Part shown: one piece after another, positions 54,679-62,313 of the stretch | How positions within the stretch are numbered: position 1 is the stretch's first letter | How the letters are laid out: each line of letters opens with the position of its first letter | Assembly (NCBI GenBank): GCA_017643495.1 | Contig: JAEPNK010000002.1 | Coordinates: 806,001 to 870,000 of the forward strand | Direction of reading: 5' to 3' | From: Rhizobiaceae bacterium | Lineage (GTDB): Bacteria; Pseudomonadota; Alphaproteobacteria; Rhizobiales; Rhizobiaceae | DNA: 64,000 nt | The notes under the pieces: model-generated | Databases searched by the model: none | Seen by the model: the letters and a program-made list of their open reading frames with translations, nothing else | What the model was told of the DNA's origin: nothing | Translations under genes and position numbers: made by a program

Positions 54679-55524
54679 ATGGGAAGAATGCTCGCAGCGC
54701 TGCTGGTTGTGATTGCCACCACGGGCAGCGTCGAAGCACAGACCGAAACAACGGAACTGCCAATCAGCACCTGCATGGCAGTGGCAGAAAACCTGCGCCA
54801 CATTATCCCCGCCAGTGCCAGTGTGCAGTATGTTCAACAGAAAGCGGATTACACGGTTCGGATCACCTATGTCGGGCACTCAACCTTTCGCATGGAAACA
54901 CCGGGAGCCGTTTCCATCGCCACCGATTTCACCGGCGAAGCGGGTCGCAGCAGGCGGCCCGATGTTGTGACGATGAACCACGCACACACCACCCATTTCA
55001 CCCATTTTCCGGATCCGGAAATTCCCCACGTCCTGCGCGGCTGGGGAGAAAACGGACAACCGGCAAGGCATTTCCTGCAAGTCGGGGACACTGTGATCCG
55101 CAATGTTACCACCGACATAAACTCACGCTTCGGCGTTCATGAGGAAGAAGGCAACTCGATCTTCATCTTCGAGACCGCCGGCCTGTGCATCGGTCATCTG
55201 GGGCATCTTCATCACGTGCTGACCGACAGCCATTATGCCGAAATCGGACGAATAGACATCCTCATGGTTCCCGTGGATGGTGGATACACGCTGAACCTTG
55301 ATGACATGATCAAGGTGGTACGGCGGCTGAATGCGAGCGTCATCCTGCCGATGCACTGGTTTGGCGGCTATTCGCTCTCCTCATTTCTCAACCGGCTCAA
55401 GGGCCGCTTTCCGGTCGAATATCCTGAAGGCTCCGCGCTGGATTTTTCCCTGAACAGCCTTCCTGCCCTGCCAACCATCTATGTGCTTCAGCCCGAAACA
55501 TCCCTTGGCCAGTCATTTGAATGA
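54679..55524 (+). CDS. Secreted MBL-fold protein with altered metal motif
   Basis: The 281-residue protein has a signal peptide (MLAALLVVIATTGSVEAQ) and a metallo-β-lactamase-like domain, related to the UlaG group: ITYVGHSTFRMETPGAVSIATDF and VVTMNHAHTTHFTHF. The usual HxHxDH is HAHTTH (His101, His103, His106 with Thr105 in the Asp place), so the second metal site may be lost. MHWFGGYS holds a further histidine. Function unknown; co-oriented with the EEP gene. Confidence 0.82.
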   Translation: MGRMLAALLVVIATTGSVEAQTETTELPISTCMAVAENLRHIIPASASVQYVQQKADYTVRITYVGHSTFRMETPGAVSIATDFTGEAGRSRRPDVVTMNHAHTTHFTHFPDPEIPHVLRGWGENGQPARHFLQVGDTVIRNVTTDINSRFGVHEEEGNSIFIFETAGLCIGHLGHLHHVLTDSHYAEIGRIDILMVPVDGGYTLNLDDMIKVVRRLNASVILPMHWFGGYSLSSFLNRLKGRFPVEYPEGSALDFSLNSLPALPTIYVLQPETSLGQSFE

Positions 55525-55548
55525 ACCGGTTGCTGGATAGCTGCACGC

Positions 55549-55583
55549 AAAAGAAAACGGACCACCCGTCAGGGCAGTCCGTT
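55549..55583 (-). terminator. Intrinsic terminator after aceA
   Basis: On the minus strand, AACGGACTGCCC pairs with GGGTGGTCCGTT (12 bp including two G-U pairs) around a TGAC loop, followed by TTCTTTTG. It serves aceA and lies between convergent genes. Confidence 0.85.
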
Positions 55584-55616
55584 CCCGTCAATCAGTTCAC
55601 GCGAGCTGGAGGAAGG

Positions 55617-57215
55617 TTACTCTGCTGCGAACTGGTTCATTGTATTGTCCTTGCCGGCAGCTTTCAGGGCTGCTTCACCGGCAAAGTATTCCTTGTGGTC
55701 GTCACCCATGTCGGATCCGGCCATGTTCTGGTGCTTGACGCAGGCAATACCCTGGCGGATTTCCTTGCGCTGGACGCCGGCAACGTAACCGAGCATGCCC
55801 TGCTCACCGAAATACTCCTTGGCAAGATTGTCTGTCGACAAGGCGGCCGTGTGATAGGTCGGAAGCGTGATCAGGTGATGGAAGATACCTGCCTCGCGTG
55901 CCGCATCGCGCTGGAATGTGCGGATGCGCTCATCGGCAACAGCGGAAAGTTCGCTGTCATCATACTCCGCGCTCATCAGCCTTGCGCGGTCATAGGCGGA
56001 AACATCTTTCCCCTCTTCAGTCCAGGCGTCATATACTTGCTGGCGGAAATTGAGTGTCCAGTTGAATGACGGCGAATTGTTGTAAACCAGCTTGGCATTG
56101 GGATGCACCTTGCGGATCTCATTGACCATGCCGCCAATCTGGCCGATATGCGGCTTCTCGGTTTCGATCCACAGCAGGTCGGCGCCGTTATCAAGCGAGG
56201 TAACACAATCGAGCACACATCTTGCCTCACCGGTTCCCGGCCGGAACTGGTACAGGTTTGAAGGCAACCGCTTGGGACGCATCAGCTTGCCGTTCTGGGT
56301 GATGATGACATCGCCGTTGCCGATGGTATCAGCAGTAACCTCTTCGCAATCGAGGAAGGAATTGTACTGGTCGCCAAGGTCGCCCGGCTCCTTGGAATAG
56401 GCGATCTGCTTGGTCAGACCGGCGCCCAGCGAGTCGGTGCGGGTAACAATCACACCGTCCTCGACGCCCAGCTCCATGAAGGCGTAACGGCAAGCCCGGA
56501 TTTTCGCGAGGAAATCCTCGTGCGGAACCGTAACCTTGCCATCCTGGTGGCCGCACTGTTTCTCGTCGGAAACCTGGTTTTCAATCTGCAGGGCACAGGC
56601 CCCTGCCTCAATCATTTTCTTGGCGAGCAGGTAGGTCGCCTCGGCATTGCCGAAACCGGCATCGATATCAGCAATGACAGGCACGACATGCGTTTCGTGA
56701 TTGTCGATCTGGTTCTGGATCGCAGCCGCCTTTACCTCGTCTCCCGCTTCACGGGCTTCATCGAGATCACGGAACAGCATTCCCAGTTCCCTGGCATCGG
56801 CCTGGCGAAGGAAGGTGTACAATTCTTCGATCAGGGCAGGCACTGAGGTTTTCTCGTGCATGGACTGGTCAGGCAGGGGTCCGAACTCGGAGCGCAGTGC
56901 AGCAACCATCCAGCCTGACAGATACAGGTACCGCCCCTTTGTGGTTTCGAAATGCTTCTTGATCGAAATCATCTTTTGTTGACCGATAAACCCGTGCCAG
57001 CAGCCAAGTGACTGGGTATACTTGGCAGGATCCGCATCATAGGCGGCCATGTCTTCACGCATGATACGTGCAGTATAACGCGCAATATCAAGGCCGGTCT
57101 TGAACCGGTTCTGCAACCGCATGCGGGCAACATTTTCGGCAGAAATCGCATTCCATCCGCTGCCATTTCCGGCAATAACGCCTTCTGCTGCAGCGATTTC
57201 ATCTGTGTAGGACAT
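55617..57215 (-). CDS. aceA: Isocitrate lyase, long form
   Basis: The 532-residue enzyme splits isocitrate into glyoxylate and succinate in the glyoxylate shunt. It has the active Cys221 in EKQCGHQDGK, VVPVIADIDAGFGNAEATY, and WIETEKPHIGQIGGM. The roughly 530-residue form differs from the 430-residue E. coli enzyme by an inserted segment. The ATG at 57215 has GGAGG upstream, which decides the start. No malate synthase or known regulator gene is adjacent. Confidence 0.95.
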   Translation of the reverse strand: MSYTDEIAAAEGVIAGNGSGWNAISAENVARMRLQNRFKTGLDIARYTARIMREDMAAYDADPAKYTQSLGCWHGFIGQQKMISIKKHFETTKGRYLYLSGWMVAALRSEFGPLPDQSMHEKTSVPALIEELYTFLRQADARELGMLFRDLDEAREAGDEVKAAAIQNQIDNHETHVVPVIADIDAGFGNAEATYLLAKKMIEAGACALQIENQVSDEKQCGHQDGKVTVPHEDFLAKIRACRYAFMELGVEDGVIVTRTDSLGAGLTKQIAYSKEPGDLGDQYNSFLDCEEVTADTIGNGDVIITQNGKLMRPKRLPSNLYQFRPGTGEARCVLDCVTSLDNGADLLWIETEKPHIGQIGGMVNEIRKVHPNAKLVYNNSPSFNWTLNFRQQVYDAWTEEGKDVSAYDRARLMSAEYDDSELSAVADERIRTFQRDAAREAGIFHHLITLPTYHTAALSTDNLAKEYFGEQGMLGYVAGVQRKEIRQGIACVKHQNMAGSDMGDDHKEYFAGEAALKAAGKDNTMNQFAAE

Positions 57216-57254
57216 TTGTACCTCCGTGGGCCGGCAGAAAACTGGCCGGATAAA

Positions 57255-57272
57255 CTTGTAAATATTTTCAAG
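57255..57272 (-). promoter_or_regulatory. Imperfect palindrome in the aceA leader
   Basis: CTTGTAAATATTTTCAAG is nearly symmetrical (CTTG-AAA / TTT-CAAG) and lies about 40 bases upstream of the aceA start, where a repressor operator could sit. Its TGTAAAT core resembles the tandem repeats further upstream. Confidence 0.4.
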
Positions 57273-57402
57273 ATTGCGATGTATTTCAACAATCGCCCTT
57301 CTCTTGGCAGCCAACATACGCCTCAAACGCAGAAAAATCTGAAAAACAAGCAAATTTAGCCACACTAAGGTGTCAATCTGTGACGGAGGAATGGTCAGAG
57401 AA

Positions 57403-57429
57403 TGTAAATTTGTAAATTTTGTAAATTTT
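57403..57429. repeat. Tandem TGTAAATTT direct repeats upstream of aceA
   Basis: Three near-identical units with the core GTAAATT follow one another at an 8-9 base period (57403, 57411 and 57420). The block lies about 190 bases ahead of aceA and just after the GS-like gene. Repeats spaced on one DNA helix face are typical of cooperative regulator binding sites; the protein is unknown. Confidence 0.55.
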
Positions 57430-57446
57430 CTGGAGTACTGTGAATT

Positions 57447-58928
57447 TCAGTAAATCCGGGAATACTCGGCCTCTTCCCAATCGGAGACATGGGAAAGATA
57501 CCGCTCCCATTCGGCCTGCTTGATACGGACCAGGTAATCGACAAACCCGTCACCGAATGCATCCCTGAAAAATTTGGACTTTCCGAAGGCATCGATGGCT
57601 TCCCCAAGACTGGAAGGAAGCATTTCCGAAGCGTTGTCATATGGCTTTTCAACCGGAGGCGGAGGGCTAATGTCCTCTTGTATGCCATGCAGCCCGCAGG
57701 CTATTTGGGAGGCAAAATAATAATATGGGTTTGCACTGGTCTCCGCGATCCGGTTTTCGATGCGACTTGCGCCATCACCCGGATAATCAAGCGCCCTTAT
57801 CATGGCACCGCGATTGTCCCTGCCCCACTGGATACGATCAGGCGCCAGTTGATAGGGTTGAAACCGCTTGTAACCGGTGACACTAGGCGTCGTCAGCAAA
57901 CACGCTTCACGCGCATGCTGCAACAGGCCGCCGATCCAGTTCCCTGCAAGCGGCGTCAATGTTTCCGTTGTCTCGGGAATGAAGCAGTTTTCACCGGTTT
58001 TCCGGTTGATGAGGGACTGGTGCAAATGCCAACCGCTCGCTGCACTGTTCGCCGCACGCGGACGACACATGAATGTGGCGTGCAAGTCGTATCGTGCGCA
58101 AACTTCCTTTACCATCGCCCGGAACATCATCATGTTGTGGGCATGGGTTTGCGGTGAAGCCGGCTCAAACGTGAACTCAAACTGGCCGGGACCCATTTCC
58201 ACTTCCATTGACCGGACAGGAAGCCCCAGTGCCTGCGCATTGTTCCGCAATTCTTCAAGAATGCTTTCATGTTCGCCATAGCGCCCATCGCTCAGGAGTT
58301 GGTAACCGGGCGCAAGCAACCGGGTTTCCGGTGCCTTTGCAGGCATGGTGGCTTCACCATGCTCCAGCCCCTCACCGGTAAGCGTAAATATGTGAAACTC
58401 GACTTCCAGACCGACACAAAGCTCATACCCTGCGGCAGCAAGGCCCGATACCGCAGTCCGCAGAAGGGTAACCGGATCAAAGCTGATGGCTTCCCCCGAT
58501 TTCTGAACGCAGTGGCACAGCAACCAGGCAGACCCGGGCAACCACGTAATGGGCCGAAAGGTTTCAGCATCGGGTACAAGCAACACGTCACCTGCCCCGC
58601 CCATCGGCTGGTCTGCAACGCCTGCATCACCGCTCCAAACCGGGAAAACGGTACGCCCGGATGTATCCTTCAACAATAACGTGGAGGGAACACTCAACCC
58701 GGAACAGAAAAGGGAAGGCAGGGCATCGGCAACAATCGTTTTGCCGCGAAAAATGCCGTGCTGGTCAGGAAAGACGACCCTGACCGTTTCTATGCCCTTC
58801 TCTTTCAACTCGCCAAGAAGACTGACCGCGCGCTCGATATCTTCTTCACAGAGCAATCCCGAAGAAGCAAGTTTGCCTGCCTGGATGCGGGCCTTCAATT
58901 CTGATTTCACGCGATGGTCGCGTCCCAT
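57447..58928 (-). CDS. Glutamine synthetase-like ligase
   Basis: The 493-residue protein has a GS catalytic domain: GLEVEFHIF with metal glutamates, GWHLHQSLI, NRGAMIRALDYPGDGASRIENRIAETSANPYYYFA. The N-terminal β-grasp lacks the classic glutamine synthetase features, fitting γ-glutamyl-amine ligases that conjugate glutamate to an amine. The gene overlaps the Rieske oxygenase stop; a GTG at 58910 gives a four-base overlap and is an alternative start. The two are likely one operon. Confidence 0.88.
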   Translation of the reverse strand: MGRDHRVKSELKARIQAGKLASSGLLCEEDIERAVSLLGELKEKGIETVRVVFPDQHGIFRGKTIVADALPSLFCSGLSVPSTLLLKDTSGRTVFPVWSGDAGVADQPMGGAGDVLLVPDAETFRPITWLPGSAWLLCHCVQKSGEAISFDPVTLLRTAVSGLAAAGYELCVGLEVEFHIFTLTGEGLEHGEATMPAKAPETRLLAPGYQLLSDGRYGEHESILEELRNNAQALGLPVRSMEVEMGPGQFEFTFEPASPQTHAHNMMMFRAMVKEVCARYDLHATFMCRPRAANSAASGWHLHQSLINRKTGENCFIPETTETLTPLAGNWIGGLLQHAREACLLTTPSVTGYKRFQPYQLAPDRIQWGRDNRGAMIRALDYPGDGASRIENRIAETSANPYYYFASQIACGLHGIQEDISPPPPVEKPYDNASEMLPSSLGEAIDAFGKSKFFRDAFGDGFVDYLVRIKQAEWERYLSHVSDWEEAEYSRIY

Positions 58929-60229
58929 CCGGCGCACTGTTCGCGACGTTCCTGATCACTTTGCGTAAACGAATTCTGCCAGTCGTCGGAAGGTGCGATC
59001 GTATCATTCGATATGGGACCATAAACCTGGGACGGCTTTACACCATTGTGCATCGGCAACTCTTCCGGTTTGCCCGCTTCCAGGCTGGCGATTGCCGCAC
59101 GCAACATGCGCCGGTACCGGATAATGCCGATATCGCTCTTGCCGAGATGCTCATTCGTACGGTCCTGAACCCTACCCATGGATTCTACTGCCCACTGATC
59201 GTGAACATTGATATCCAGCCCCATACCCGTGTAGGTGAGATTCGCCTGTTCATCGGGATTGTAACCATAATTGTTGCGCGCATTCTTGAGTGGCGCATAA
59301 TCCGGCAGGCGATGCTCCTTGAGACGTTGCTCACGCATCACCTTCTTGTCGACCGGTTTGTCGAAGCTTGTAAACATCGAATACCAGTAACAGGTCTCAT
59401 CATCGACCGGCACATGCCATTGGGTGATGATCATCTCCCGGGACATCGGAATACTGATTGCTTCAGGAAAAATCTGGTTGGTAATGCGCACATGTGTCTG
59501 CCCGTTTTCCATGTGGCGCAGCGCCGTAAGGCGCAGGCCATAATCCGTTTCTTCCACGCTTACATCAGGTCTTGGATACTCCCTGAGCAATTGGGTCATC
59601 GGGATATCGGTCTTGTCAGCCTTGTCCCGGAACTGCTTGCCATATGAATCCTCCGGGTCTTCATCCTGAAGAAAACGGTGAAGAAACGAGGCATGCGCGG
59701 GATCAATACCCACTTCCATGGCCTGCAGCCAGTTGCATTCCCACAGACCCTTGAACGCAAAAACATGGGTGTCGGGAGCACGGAAACAATCAAAGTTCGG
59801 AAACTCCGGTGGCTCGCCCGGTCCCATATAGGCAAAGATGATCCCGTTCTTCTCGATAACAGGATAGGAGACATTCCGGATATTTTCATGCATCCGGGAG
59901 CCTTCCGGTTCAGCAGGCTGCTCGACACATTGTCCGTCGCGATTGAAGTGCCAGCCATGGAACGGACAGCGAAGTCCATTGTCTTCAAGCCTGCCATAAC
60001 AAAGGTCTGCACCACGGTGCGGACAGGCCCTGCCGATCAGTCCCAGCTTGCCTTCGGTGTCACGAAAAAGCACCAAATCTTCACCCAGAAGTTTGACTGG
60101 CACTACCGGACGGTTGGTCATCAATTCATCGCTGAGTGCGGCCGGTTGCCAATAGTGGCGAAGAACGCCACCTGCGGCTGTTTCCGGACCGGTTTTGGTC
60201 AGCGTTTCATTGAGTTCCTGACTGATCAT
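58907..60229 (-). CDS. Rieske aromatic ring-hydroxylating oxygenase, large subunit
   Basis: The 440-residue protein has a Rieske [2Fe-2S] site (Cys69, His71 in ACPHRGAD; Cys88, His91 in CPFHGWHF) and a catalytic domain with the mononuclear-iron stretch WLQAMEVGIDPAHASFLHRF. It resembles phthalate- and phenoxybenzoate-type oxygenases of the single-subunit kind. A reductase is not encoded nearby. With the downstream GS-like ligase it suggests degradation of an amine or aromatic amine, which is inferred. Confidence 0.9.
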   Translation of the reverse strand: MISQELNETLTKTGPETAAGGVLRHYWQPAALSDELMTNRPVVPVKLLGEDLVLFRDTEGKLGLIGRACPHRGADLCYGRLEDNGLRCPFHGWHFNRDGQCVEQPAEPEGSRMHENIRNVSYPVIEKNGIIFAYMGPGEPPEFPNFDCFRAPDTHVFAFKGLWECNWLQAMEVGIDPAHASFLHRFLQDEDPEDSYGKQFRDKADKTDIPMTQLLREYPRPDVSVEETDYGLRLTALRHMENGQTHVRITNQIFPEAISIPMSREMIITQWHVPVDDETCYWYSMFTSFDKPVDKKVMREQRLKEHRLPDYAPLKNARNNYGYNPDEQANLTYTGMGLDINVHDQWAVESMGRVQDRTNEHLGKSDIGIIRYRRMLRAAIASLEAGKPEELPMHNGVKPSQVYGPISNDTIAPSDDWQNSFTQSDQERREQCAGWDATIA

Positions 60230-60351
60230 GAATATTCCTCCATTGTTGGCCGGAACATTACTGACTTGGCTGGAAGCCTGTCAATCAAGACTGTGATGAG
60301 TATGCAATTATTGTTTCAGCGACGTTTCATCTACTGAAACGAACCCGGAAA

Positions 60352-60858
60352 CTAGCGGGCCAGATATAGGGTTTGCCCCACCTTTATCACGTATGGCTCC
60401 TGCAAGCCGTTCAGTCTTGCAAGGGCATCCACACCAATACCGTGACGCTGGCTGATGGCGAACAGCGTGTCTCCTTTGCCAACAATCACACTGACCCGGT
60501 TGGTCCCACTGGAAACTCCAGGTGAAACATCCGAGTTCTTGCGGATCAGCTCAAGAACAGTGAGTTCCTGCTCCGCCCGCTTGGGCCTGGTTTCTTTCGG
60601 CGCATTATCGGCAATATTACGGATTGAACCTGTGACTGTTTGATCTATTCCCTGCGGAGGCAGGACTTCTGATTCGGCGACAGCGACTTTCTCTACCACA
60701 CGCAGCGATACTGACCTTGCAGACGCATCCCGCCATTCTTCCTGACTGGTGGCAGAGCCGCCGTTATCTGAAAGGATTGCAAACACAAGATATCCGGCGG
60801 AAGCAAACGCAATTGTTCCGGTCGAAAATCTGGTCGCAATTTCGCTAAACGGCATCAT
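60352..60858 (-). CDS. LysM-domain protein
   Basis: The 168-residue protein has an N-terminal hydrophobic anchor (GTIAFASAGYLVFAIL), a long polar spacer, and a C-terminal LysM domain (RVSVIVGKGDTLFAISQRHGIGVDALARLNGLQEPYVIKVGQTLYL). It should bind peptidoglycan from the periplasmic side of the inner membrane. I use the ATG at 60858; another in-frame ATG at 60888 is possible. Neither has a clear ribosome site. Confidence 0.8.
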   Translation of the reverse strand: MMPFSEIATRFSTGTIAFASAGYLVFAILSDNGGSATSQEEWRDASARSVSLRVVEKVAVAESEVLPPQGIDQTVTGSIRNIADNAPKETRPKRAEQELTVLELIRKNSDVSPGVSSGTNRVSVIVGKGDTLFAISQRHGIGVDALARLNGLQEPYVIKVGQTLYLAR

Positions 60859-61022
60859 GACTAAAGGATGATGCGGCAAGGTAAACATAGGGTTAAAGTG
60901 TGGCTGGCAAGGAGTTCACAATAAGCGATTCATATGCATTGCCTGGCGGAATGGTTTCTGACAAACAGTCTGAAACCTTTCACCCTGTAGGGTAACGCTA
61001 AGCGTAACGGGACGGAAACAGC

Positions 61023-61901
61023 ATGTCACAAACAAGCTTCAAGGCAGAAACCGGCAAGGAACAGGCCCTTGTGTTTCAGAAATTGCTTGAACAGACATTC
61101 GAGGAAGAAGGCTTTCCTGTTTCCGGTTTCGAAAACATGGACAAGCCGGATGAATGGGAAGTCGGCATATACGTGCCAACCGAGCAAGCCGAAGAAATTC
61201 ACACAAAGATCAAATCGGCCATGAAAACTGCCGGAACCGAAGTGGAATTTGTACGTGAAGACCTTCCCGAAACCGATTGGGTATCGATGACGCTTCGCGA
61301 GCTTGTACCGGTACGGGCAGGACGCTTCATCGTTCACGGGAGCCATGACCGTGATGCTCCGCGACCGCATGAAACAGCAATTGAAATTGATGCAGGGCTT
61401 GCTTTTGGTACGGGGCATCATGGCACGACTGCGGGATGCCTGGACATGCTGGACCGGGTCCTGAAACGCAAATCGTTTTTCAATGCCCTTGATCTGGGAA
61501 CAGGATCAGGCGTTTTGGCAATCGCCATTGCCAAAGCCACTGAGGCACACGTTCTTGCCAGTGACATCGATCCCACTTCCACAATCACAGCAAGGGAAAA
61601 CACCCGCAAGAATGGCACCCATGCACAGATTGAATGCATCACGGCCGCAGGGTTTTCACATCCCAGAATGGGTGAGCAGGCTCCATTTGATCTTGTTATA
61701 GCGAATATCCTGGCGCGGCCGCTTCAGGCAATGGCACTCGACATCAGCCTGCATACCGCAAAAGGCGGAACCGTTATTCTGTCAGGGCTTCTGCCCCATC
61801 AGCGATCACCCATCATCGCCCGCTTTCGTTCACACGGTCTTCACTTGCAGCATTCACATGTCAGGGATGGGTGGCTGGTTCTTGTTTTTGAAAAACCCTA
61901 G
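61023..61901 (+). CDS. prmA: Ribosomal protein L11 methyltransferase
   Basis: The 292-residue protein has a variable N-terminal domain and a SAM-binding domain with AFGTGHHGTTAGCLDML, ALDLGTGSGVLAIAIAKA, ASDIDPTSTITARENTRKNG and FDLVIANILARPLQAMALDI, the PrmA pattern. It trimethylates ribosomal protein L11. A GGACGGAAA sequence lies ahead of the ATG. A terminator follows. Confidence 0.93.
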   Translation: MSQTSFKAETGKEQALVFQKLLEQTFEEEGFPVSGFENMDKPDEWEVGIYVPTEQAEEIHTKIKSAMKTAGTEVEFVREDLPETDWVSMTLRELVPVRAGRFIVHGSHDRDAPRPHETAIEIDAGLAFGTGHHGTTAGCLDMLDRVLKRKSFFNALDLGTGSGVLAIAIAKATEAHVLASDIDPTSTITARENTRKNGTHAQIECITAAGFSHPRMGEQAPFDLVIANILARPLQAMALDISLHTAKGGTVILSGLLPHQRSPIIARFRSHGLHLQHSHVRDGWLVLVFEKP

Positions 61902-61930
61902 GCAGCGGGATTTGTCTCACTGCACAAAAC

Positions 61931-61960
61931 AAAAAGGCGACCCGTGGGTCGCCGCTTTTG
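61931..61960. terminator. Bidirectional terminator between prmA and DUF1127
   Basis: GGCGACCC pairs with GGGTCGCC over a tight GT turn. A-tracts on the left give TTTTTGTTTTG on the minus strand, and GCTTTTG follows on the plus strand. It ends the DUF1127 message and probably prmA. Confidence 0.88.
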
Positions 61961-61981
61961 CACGTATCTCCAAGCTTCGGC

Positions 61982-62158
61982 TCAGATGAAATGATTGACA
62001 GAGCCACCGCGCTTCAACTGAGAACGCTTGACGCCAAGGCTGTTCAGGCTTTCATCGTCAAACTGTGCCAGATATGCGTGAACGCTGAGTTGAGCCTGCT
62101 TTTCACGAGCCCGCATCAATGCTCTTGTGGCAGAAGTGATATTGCCAAGAATGTTCAT
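61982..62158 (-). CDS. DUF1127-like small protein
   Basis: The 58-residue protein reads MNILGNITSATRALMRAREKQAQLSVHAYLAQFDDESLNSLGVKRSQLKRGG and resembles DUF1127 in its C-terminal LAQFDDESLNSLGVKRSQL. DUF1127 proteins are short, arginine-rich and tied to phosphate, stress or RNA-binding roles in related bacteria; here the function is inferred only by family. GGGAACC lies ahead of the ATG. Convergent with prmA. Confidence 0.75.
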   Translation of the reverse strand: MNILGNITSATRALMRAREKQAQLSVHAYLAQFDDESLNSLGVKRSQLKRGGSVNHFI

Positions 62159-62313
62159 GATTTCGGTTCCCTTTTCTGTCCGGTCACGCCATGTTTCCGG
62201 TACAACAAGAGTATGGGGAATCCCGTCCCGCTTAGGTAGGTGCCTGAACGCAAGGATGCCATGCAAAAACTGCATGGGTCGATTTACCAATCATTAACCC
62301 TGGAAGGATCGCA

